Shown: one piece after another, positions 35,106 to 40,080 of the stretch | How positions within the stretch are numbered: the stretch's first letter is position 1 | How the letters are laid out: every line of letters starts with the position of its first letter | DNA from: Nocardioides luteus | Lineage (GTDB): Bacteria > Actinomycetota > Actinomycetes > Propionibacteriales > Nocardioidaceae | DNA: 40,080 nt | Reading direction: 5' to 3' | NCBI RefSeq assembly: GCF_014648595.1 | Contig: NZ_BMRK01000006.1 | Span: 200,349 to 240,428 of the forward strand | Translations under genes and position numbers: made by a program | Notes under the pieces: generated by a model | What the model was told of the DNA's origin: nothing | The model's database searches: none | The model's input: only the letters and a program-made list of their open reading frames with translations

Positions 35106-36017
35106 ATGGTCACGCCCGGCTGGCTGCACTGGTTCCAAGGCCCCACCGAGCCCACCTTCACCCTCCCCGAGGGCGCGGTCGACGCGCACTGTCACGTCTT
35201 CGGCCCAGCGGCGGAGTTCCCGTTCGCACCGGAACGCAAGTACACCCCGGTCGACGCCTCGAAGGAGCAGCTCTTCGAGCTCCGCGACCACCTCGGTCTG
35301 GCCCGCAACGTGCTCGTCCAGGCGACCTGCCACGGCGCCGACAACAGCGCTCTCGTCGATGCCTTGGTGCACTCCGACGGGCGGGCACGCGGGGTCGCGA
35401 CGGTGCGCGCCGACGTCACCGACGAGGAGCTCGCCCGCCTCCACGAGGCGGGGGTACGCGGCGTACGTTTCAACTTCGTCAAGCGCCTCGTCGACGTCAC
35501 CCCGACCGAGGCGCTCGAGCAGATCGCGGCCAGGATCGCCCCGCTCGGCTGGCACGTGGTCATCTACTTCGAGGCCGTGGACCTCCCCGACCTGAAGGAC
35601 TTCTTCGCGAGCCTGCCGGTCCCGCTGGTCGTCGACCACATGGGCCGACCCGACGTCACGAAGGACCCGGACGGACCGGAGTTCGCCGAGTTCCTCGACT
35701 TCGTGGCTGCCAACGACGTGTGGGTCAAGGTCTCCTGCCCCGAGCGTCTCACCGTCAGCGGCCCGCCGGCCCTCGACGGCGAGCGGCACGCCTACGCCGA
35801 CGTCGTGCCGTTCGCCCGCACGGTCGTCGAGCGCTTCCCCGACCGCGTCCTGTGGGGCACCGACTGGCCCCACCCCAACCTCGAGGACCACATGCCCGAC
35901 GACGGCCTGCTGGTCGACCACATCCCGCACATCGCCCCCACCCCCGAGCTGCAGCAGGCGCTCCTCGTGGACAACCCCATGCGCCTGTACTGGCCCGAAG
36001 GAGAGCACCGTGCCTGA
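35106..36017 (+). CDS. ligI: 2-Pyrone-4,6-dicarboxylate hydrolase (LigI type)
   Basis: A 303-residue amidohydrolase-superfamily lactonase that opens 2-pyrone-4,6-dicarboxylate to 4-oxalomesaconate. VDAHCHVFGP gives His28 and His30, VVDHMGRP gives His178, and WGTDWPHPN gives catalytic Asp253. Tyr46, Arg121, Arg127, Tyr154 and Arg214 appear to correspond to the carboxylate- and substrate-binding residues of Sphingobium LigI. The ATG at 35106 follows ligK by 4 nt and the MFS start overlaps its end by 8 nt. No ligC-type dehydrogenase, the usual source of its substrate, is in this window. Confidence 0.92.
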   Translation: MVTPGWLHWFQGPTEPTFTLPEGAVDAHCHVFGPAAEFPFAPERKYTPVDASKEQLFELRDHLGLARNVLVQATCHGADNSALVDALVHSDGRARGVATVRADVTDEELARLHEAGVRGVRFNFVKRLVDVTPTEALEQIAARIAPLGWHVVIYFEAVDLPDLKDFFASLPVPLVVDHMGRPDVTKDPDGPEFAEFLDFVAANDVWVKVSCPERLTVSGPPALDGERHAYADVVPFARTVVERFPDRVLWGTDWPHPNLEDHMPDDGLLVDHIPHIAPTPELQQALLVDNPMRLYWPEGEHRA

Positions 36018-37377
36018 CCCCACCAGCACCTCCACCAACGCCGCCAACCGGCTCAACCGGCTGCCGATCTCGCGGTTCCACAAGCTCGCCACTTTGGCGC
36101 TCGCGTTCGCCTACTTCTTCGAGTTCGCCGACATCAACACCTTCGCCACCACGGCCCCGGTGATGCGCGAGCAGTGGGGCGTGACGATCAACCACATCGC
36201 GTACGTCACCAGCCTCTCGTTCGTCGGCATGTTCCTCGGCTCCGTGGTGGCCGGCGGCCTGGCGGACCGGCTCGGCCGGAAACGTACGCTCGTGGCGACC
36301 ACGATCTGGTTCTCGATCTGGTCCTTCGCCAGCGTCTTCGCCTGGGACATCGTCGCGATGGGCGTCTTCCGGGTGATGACCAGCGCCGGCCTCTCCGCGA
36401 TGACCGTCGTCGCCGTCGTCTATATGAACGAGCTGTTCCCGCGCGCCAAGCGTGGCAAGTTCCAGGCGTACGTCATCGTCATCGGCATCTGTGGCACGCC
36501 GGCCACCAACCTGATCGCCTCCGCGGTGGTGCCGCTCGCCGACTGGACCTGGCGCCTGGTCTTCCTCTGGGGCGCTCTCGGGGTGCTCTTCCTCTTCTTC
36601 GTGCGGCGCCTCGTGGAGTCGCCGCAGTGGCTGGAGTCGCGCGGCCGCCATGCCGAGGCCGAGCAGATCCTGACCCGGCTGGAACGAGACTCGACCGCCG
36701 AGCACGGCACCCTCCCCGAGCCCGTCGCCCCGGCGCCCGCCGGCCCGACGACCAAGGCCGGGCTGGCGATGCTCAAGGACAAGCGGTTCCTCTACCCGAC
36801 GATCCTGCTCTCGGTGCTGTGGATCTCGCAGACCATCGGCTTCTTCGGCTTCTCCTCCTGGGCGCCCACCCTGCTCGCCGCCGAGGGCGTCAGCGTCGAG
36901 GACTCGATCTTCTACGTCGCGCTGACCACCGTCGGTGCTCCGCTCGGATCGTTCCTGGCCTCGCTGGTCACCGACCGCTTCGAGCGCAAGTGGTGCCTGG
37001 TCGTCTTCGGGCTGATCATCGCCGCGTCCGGTCTGCTCTACGGCCTCACCTTCACGCCGCTGCTGATCGTCGCCTTCGGCTTCCTGGTGAACCTGTTCGA
37101 GCGCGGCTACACGGCCCTGGCCTACGCCTACTCCCCCGAGCTCTTCGACACCAAGGGCCGCTCGCTCGGCACCTCGATCTCCTACGGTCTCGGCCGGCTC
37201 TCCAACGCGGCCGGGCCGCTGATCATCGCCGGGCTCTACGGCGGGCTCGGCTACCAGGCCGTCTTCTACTTCATCGCCGGCACCTGGGTCGTCGGGGCGC
37301 TCGCCCTGGCCGTCTTCGGGCCGGCCACCCGCAAAGCCCGGCTCGCCACCGAGGCAGCCGCCGTCCCGACCGTGTGA
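36010..37377 (+). CDS. MFS transporter, aromatic acid/sugar porter type
   Basis: A 455-residue, 12-helix major facilitator. FFEFADINTFATTAPVMREQWGV opens helix 1, GGLADRLGRKRTLVATT is motif A, and a central loop carrying RLERDSTAEHG separates the halves; SPELFDTKGRSLGTSISYGLGRLSN matches the NiaP/AAHS-like group that imports aromatic acids. The GTG at 36010 overlaps ligI by 8 nt. Cluster context (ring-cleavage products upstream, extradiol dioxygenase downstream) suggests uptake of the aromatic substrate, perhaps protocatechuate or gallate. Confidence 0.87.
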   Translation: MPDPTSTSTNAANRLNRLPISRFHKLATLALAFAYFFEFADINTFATTAPVMREQWGVTINHIAYVTSLSFVGMFLGSVVAGGLADRLGRKRTLVATTIWFSIWSFASVFAWDIVAMGVFRVMTSAGLSAMTVVAVVYMNELFPRAKRGKFQAYVIVIGICGTPATNLIASAVVPLADWTWRLVFLWGALGVLFLFFVRRLVESPQWLESRGRHAEAEQILTRLERDSTAEHGTLPEPVAPAPAGPTTKAGLAMLKDKRFLYPTILLSVLWISQTIGFFGFSSWAPTLLAAEGVSVEDSIFYVALTTVGAPLGSFLASLVTDRFERKWCLVVFGLIIAASGLLYGLTFTPLLIVAFGFLVNLFERGYTALAYAYSPELFDTKGRSLGTSISYGLGRLSNAAGPLIIAGLYGGLGYQAVFYFIAGTWVVGALALAVFGPATRKARLATEAAAVPTV

Positions 37378-37391
37378 CCGGAGGAGAACCC

Positions 37392-38402
37392 ATGCCGGAA
37401 CCCGTCCCGGAGACCCTGACCACGCTCAAGCGGATGGCCGCCGACACCCCGACCCGCCCGCCGCTGGGCGACGTCGCCCACATCGGCCATGCCCAGCTCT
37501 TCACCCCGCGGCCCGAGGAGACGGTCGCCTTCTTCACCGACTTCCTCGGCCTGACCGTCTCGGGTCAGGTCGGCGAGAGCACCTATCTGCGTACCTGGGA
37601 CGACTACGAGCACCACAGCGTCGTCGTCACCGCCCGCGACCAGCCCGGGATCGGGCGTACGGCACTGCGCTGCTCCTCCTCCGAGGCGCTCGCGCGCCGG
37701 ATAGCGGCGGTGAAGGCGACCGGGGCCGACGGCGAGTGGCGTCAGGACGAGCCGGGCCTCGGGCCGCTGTGGGTGACGCGCGATCCAGACGGCCACGAGA
37801 TCGCGCTCTACCACGAGACCGACTACTGGGAGGCCCCGACGGACGACCTGCGGCCCGGGCTCAAGAACCAGCCGCAGGCCAAGCCCGGCCACGGGGTCGC
37901 GGTGCGGCGCCTGGACCACATCAACTACCTGGCTCGCGACGTCGAGACCACGACCGGGTTCATCATCGACACGCTCGGCGCGCGGCCGACCGAGCAGATC
38001 CGGCTCGACGACGGCCACATCGGTGCCCGCTGGTCGACCTTCACCCAGAAGTCCTACGACCTCGTCTACACCGAGGACTGGACCGGAGCGACCGGCCGGC
38101 TGCACCACCTGGCCTTCGCGACCGACACGCGCGAGGACATCCTGCGCGCCGCCGACCTCGCGCTGGACACCGGCGTCTTCATCGAGACCGGGCCGCACAA
38201 GCACGCCATCCAGCAGACCTTCTTCCTCTACGTCTACGAGCCCGGCGGCAACCGGATCGAGCTGTGCAACCCGCTGACCCGGCTGGTGCTCGCTCCCGAC
38301 TGGCCGCTGATCACCTGGACCGAGGCCGAGCGGGCCAAAGGCCAGGCATGGGGGCTGGAGACGATCTCCTCCTTCCACACCCACGGCACCCCGCCGGCCT
38401 GA
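37392..38402 (+). CDS. VOC-type (type I) extradiol ring-cleavage dioxygenase
   Basis: A 336-residue protein with two VOC modules, like catechol 2,3-dioxygenase. Iron ligands are His176 (RRLDHIN), His239 (GRLHHLAF) and Glu290 (GGNRIELC); Tyr280 (FFLYVYEP) matches the family's active-site Tyr. The residue that is usually an acid/base His (KAHDIAF in catechol dioxygenases) appears to be Tyr222 (KSYDLVY). GGAGG precedes the ATG at 37392, 14 nt after the MFS stop. It is the only ring-cleavage enzyme of this cluster, where a LigAB or gallate (type II) dioxygenase would be expected. The substrate is inferred to be gallate, protocatechuate or a methylated analogue; catechol is an alternative. Confidence 0.85.
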   Translation: MPEPVPETLTTLKRMAADTPTRPPLGDVAHIGHAQLFTPRPEETVAFFTDFLGLTVSGQVGESTYLRTWDDYEHHSVVVTARDQPGIGRTALRCSSSEALARRIAAVKATGADGEWRQDEPGLGPLWVTRDPDGHEIALYHETDYWEAPTDDLRPGLKNQPQAKPGHGVAVRRLDHINYLARDVETTTGFIIDTLGARPTEQIRLDDGHIGARWSTFTQKSYDLVYTEDWTGATGRLHHLAFATDTREDILRAADLALDTGVFIETGPHKHAIQQTFFLYVYEPGGNRIELCNPLTRLVLAPDWPLITWTEAERAKGQAWGLETISSFHTHGTPPA

Positions 38403-38413
38403 TCCGAGAAACA

Positions 38414-38463
38414 GAGTTGTGAAGCCGAGCGTGGCCCATAGGTCACGCTCGGCTTCACAACTC
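38414..38463. terminator. Bidirectional terminator, 20-bp perfect stem
   Basis: Arms 38414-38433 and 38444-38463 are perfect reverse complements (beginning GAGTTGTGAAG and ending CTTCACAACTC), with a 10-nt loop, between the convergent dioxygenase and arsI genes. Confidence 0.88.
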
Positions 38464-38474
38464 ATCGGGCGCCG

Positions 38475-38888
38475 TCAGGCGCAGCAGGGTGAGGCCGCCT
38501 CGGCGGGCGCGCACATCGTCGGTGCGTCGCCGAGCACGGTGTAGACCTCCCAGCGCTCGCCGTTCGGGGCACCCTCGACCCAGAACTTGTCCTGCTTGGC
38601 GTAGCAGCACTCGGTGCCGCGCTCGTCGATCGAGGCGAAGCCCGCCTCGGCGAGCCGGGTCTGCTCGGCGTCGACGGCATCGGTATCGGCGACCTCGACA
38701 CCGAGGTGGTTGAGCGAGCCGCCCGTGCCCGGGTTCTCCATCAGGACGAGCTTGAGCGGCGGCTCGGCGACGACGAAGTTGGCGTAGCCGGGGCGGGTCT
38801 TGGCCGGTTCGGTGGCGAAGAGCTTGGAATAGAACGCGATCGACTCCTCGAGGTCGTCGACGTTGAGAGCGAGCTGGATACGTGACAT
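38475..38888 (-). CDS. arsI: ArsI/CadI family metalloenzyme (C-As lyase type)
   Basis: A 137-residue VOC-fold protein. MSRIQLALNVDDLEESIAFY and PGTGGSLNHLGVEV are nearly those of mycobacterial CadI. TECCYAKQDKFWVEGAPNGERWEVYTVL holds the adjacent Cys pair that binds trivalent organoarsenicals in ArsI, plus the metal Glu; a further CC pair is at the C-terminus. ArsI cleaves the carbon-arsenic bond of methylarsenite; CadI-type members respond to cadmium. GGAGG precedes the ATG at 38888 by the right distance, so the upstream MPEEAP extension is unlikely. It is divergent from an ArsR gene. No arsenite pump or arsenate reductase is in view. Confidence 0.9.
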   Translation of the reverse strand: MSRIQLALNVDDLEESIAFYSKLFATEPAKTRPGYANFVVAEPPLKLVLMENPGTGGSLNHLGVEVADTDAVDAEQTRLAEAGFASIDERGTECCYAKQDKFWVEGAPNGERWEVYTVLGDAPTMCAPAEAASPCCA

Positions 38889-38903
38889 CGGTGCCTCCTC
38901 GGG

Positions 38904-38931
38904 CAATACATAGACGATTGTCTATGTATTG
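38904..38931. promoter_or_regulatory. ArsR operator, 12-bp perfect arms
   Basis: CAATACATAGAC (38904-38915) and GTCTATGTATTG (38920-38931) flank GATT, between divergent arsI and arsR. A partial second site (ATAGATACAT, 38963-38972) overlaps the arsR start. AT-rich 12-2-12-like dyads are typical for ArsR/SmtB repressors. Confidence 0.82.
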
Positions 38932-38970
38932 AACATTGGCATTTGGATCGACAGCCGTCAATATAGATAC

Positions 38971-39333
38971 ATGTCGAATTCTGAGGCGGTCCTCGAGCTC
39001 ACGCCGGTGAACGAGGCGCCCTGCTGCCCTCCGCTGACCAAGCAGCCCCTCACCGCCGACCAGGCCGCCTCGATGGCGCCGATGCTGAAGGCGCTCGCCG
39101 ACCCCGTACGCCTCCGGCTTCTCTCGCTCGTCGCCGCCCACGCCGACGGCGAGGCCTGCGTGTGCAACCTCAACGACGCCTTCGACCTCTCCCAGCCGAC
39201 GATCAGCCACCACCTCAAGGTGCTTCACGGAGCCGGTCTGCTCGACCGGGAGAAGCGCGGCACCTGGGTCTACTACCGCGTACGCAGCGAGGCGCTCGCC
39301 AACGTGGCCACCCTGCTCGGCGGCGCGGCCTGA
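38971..39333 (+). CDS. arsR: ArsR/SmtB family metalloregulator
   Basis: A 120-residue winged helix repressor. LKALADPVRLRLLSLVAAHADGEACVCNLNDAFDLSQPTISHHLKVLHGAGLLDREKRGTWVYYRV spans the whole DNA-binding domain. CVC at the start of the recognition region is the alpha-3 arsenic/metal site of classical ArsR; an N-terminal CC pair (EAPCCPPL) may add a ligand. The ATG at 38971 is chosen because the open frame upstream would run into the operator. It is divergent from arsI, which it presumably represses until arsenic or cadmium binds. Confidence 0.92.
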   Translation: MSNSEAVLELTPVNEAPCCPPLTKQPLTADQAASMAPMLKALADPVRLRLLSLVAAHADGEACVCNLNDAFDLSQPTISHHLKVLHGAGLLDREKRGTWVYYRVRSEALANVATLLGGAA

Positions 39334-39344
39334 GAGCCCAAATG

Positions 39345-39360
39345 GCCCCGTGCGAGGGGC
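39345..39360. terminator. Short hairpin after arsR
   Basis: GCCCC (39345-39349) pairs with GGGGC (39356-39360) around six bases, 12 nt after the arsR stop. Weak terminator candidate. Confidence 0.35.
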
Positions 39361-39383
39361 GGCCCGCGTGTTACGTTCGGTCG

Positions 39384-39890
39384 ATGACGAGACCCGGTGA
39401 GATCCTCGGCAGCGTGGCCGCCGCCAGCGAGCGCGAGCAGCTCGATGTGTTCCTGGATTACCTGCGCGACGCCGTCGTGCGCAAGGTCCGCGGGGTGTCG
39501 GAGGAGGACGCCCGGCGCAGCCCGGTGCCGACCGGCACCAACCTCGGCGGGCTGATCAAGCACCTGCGGTGGGTGGAGCTGGGCGGGTTCGCCCAGCAGA
39601 TCGGGCAGATCTCCGCCGCGGAGCTGCCTACGCCGCCGTGGACCGACGCAAACCCGGAGGCCGATCTGCGGTTGGAGCCGAACGAGAAGCTGGACGACGT
39701 CATCGACGCCTACCAGGCGGAGTGCGCCCGCTCTCGCGAGATCGCCGCCCAGCACAGCCTCGACTACATACCGCCGGGCGGGGAGCTGACGTTGCGGTGG
39801 GTGTACCTGCACGTGATCCTGGAGACCGGCCGGCACGCGGGCCATACGGACATCCTTCGCGAGATGATCGACGGCAGCGTCGGCGACTGA
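39384..39890 (+). CDS. DinB family protein (DUF664, mycothiol transferase type)
   Basis: A 168-residue four-helix DinB/YfiT-fold protein. NLGGLIKHLRWVELGGFAQQ gives the first metal His region and LRWVYLHVILETGRHAGHTDILREMIDG the C-terminal His-x3-His motif that binds a divalent ion. DUF664 members in actinobacteria are thought to be mycothiol-dependent transferases in detoxification. The ATG at 39384 starts MTRPGEILGS; the upstream frame is antisense-like. It lies 50 bp after arsR on the same strand, and may be part of the stress locus, though that is a guess. Confidence 0.85.
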   Translation: MTRPGEILGSVAAASEREQLDVFLDYLRDAVVRKVRGVSEEDARRSPVPTGTNLGGLIKHLRWVELGGFAQQIGQISAAELPTPPWTDANPEADLRLEPNEKLDDVIDAYQAECARSREIAAQHSLDYIPPGGELTLRWVYLHVILETGRHAGHTDILREMIDGSVGD

Positions 39891-39980
39891 CGGCTCGCGG
39901 CGCGTCGTCGGTCCGCGTTCCGCCAAGGTCCGGTGCTGCTGTCGAGACAGGCGAGGACGGACGTATCGGTCGATCCGACG

Positions 39981-40080
39981 GTGTGCAACCGGCCCGGAGT
40001 ATCACCGACCTCTTGACCGAGCACGGCTAGTTGTACTCGGCCAGGAGGTTGGTGACACTCCGAGTCGGTTGTTGACGTAG
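39981..40080. repeat. 100-bp imperfect inverted repeat at the right edge
   Basis: The plus strand 39981-40026 and the reverse complement of 40031-40076 agree at 34 of 46 positions, meeting at a central CTAG (40027-40030). Most differences fall every third base, in the frame reading V-x-N-R-x-G-V-S-P-T-S on both strands. The element may continue beyond the window. The stretch 39891-39980 holds no gene I can support, although the DinB frame stays open past its stop for about 40 codons. Confidence 0.55.

Noticed and set aside
37392-38402. Simple glyoxalase or resistance protein
   Set aside because: Two full VOC modules, three iron ligands in extradiol-type contexts and an active-site Tyr favour a ring-cleavage dioxygenase, as does the gene cluster.

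Overview
The window reads as chromosomal DNA of a high-GC actinobacterium, most likely of the Nocardioides group. This rests on the very high GC content, frequent GTG starts, a CadI/ArsI protein close to the mycobacterial form, a DUF664 DinB (mycothiol transferase type) protein, an ECF41 sigma factor and an LPXTG-anchored choice-of-anchor G protein. Genus level is inference. I see no rRNA, tRNA, CRISPR array or complete insertion sequence.

Layout. 1-2934: a membrane protein cut by the left edge, a DoxX protein and an EamA exporter. 2951-7224: a TetR regulator divergent from an SDR / saccharopine-dehydrogenase-like / acyl-CoA synthetase operon, with an operator array between. 7359-10712: a minus-strand tyrosine (homogentisate) operon hmgA-fahA-thioesterase, followed by a PPOX-family gene. 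10819-11936: a hypothetical protein and a Uma2-type nuclease. 11905-17349: a choline-to-betaine operon betB-betA-betT. 17493-19746: an FAD oxidoreductase and an ECF41 sigma factor, each behind a matching ECF41 promoter. 19809-24848: a 1,679-residue sortase-anchored protein with 12 Ig-like repeats. 25094-30182: shikimate/quinate use (MHS transporter, shikimate dehydrogenase, TetR regulator, divergent 3-dehydroshikimate dehydratase). 30246-32041: 4-hydroxyphenylpyruvate dioxygenase divergent from an Lrp/AsnC regulator. 32107-38402: a 4-oxalomesaconate pathway cluster (galD, ligJ, ligK, ligI types) with an MFS transporter and a VOC-type extradiol dioxygenase. 38475-39890: arsI/cadI divergent from an ArsR gene, then a DinB protein. 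39981-40080: a long imperfect inverted repeat at the right edge.

How it fits together. Most of the window feeds aromatic, hydroaromatic and quaternary-amine compounds into central metabolism. Tyrosine is degraded through hppD, hmgA and fahA, which lie about 20 kb apart but share a 13-nt upstream motif. Shikimate or quinate becomes 3-dehydroshikimate and then protocatechuate through the QsuD- and QsuB-like enzymes, both behind the same dyad operator. A protocatechuate- or gallate-type acid would then be taken by the ring-cleavage cluster to pyruvate and oxaloacetate.

Most notable. The 4-oxalomesaconate cluster has no LigAB-type dioxygenase and no LigC-type dehydrogenase in view. It ends instead in a type I (VOC) extradiol dioxygenase in which a Tyr seems to replace the usual acid/base His. 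This may be an alternative gallate-type ring-cleavage route. Several small repeat families (19-bp REP-like, 32-nt-spaced and 21-bp tandem) lie between, and once inside, genes.
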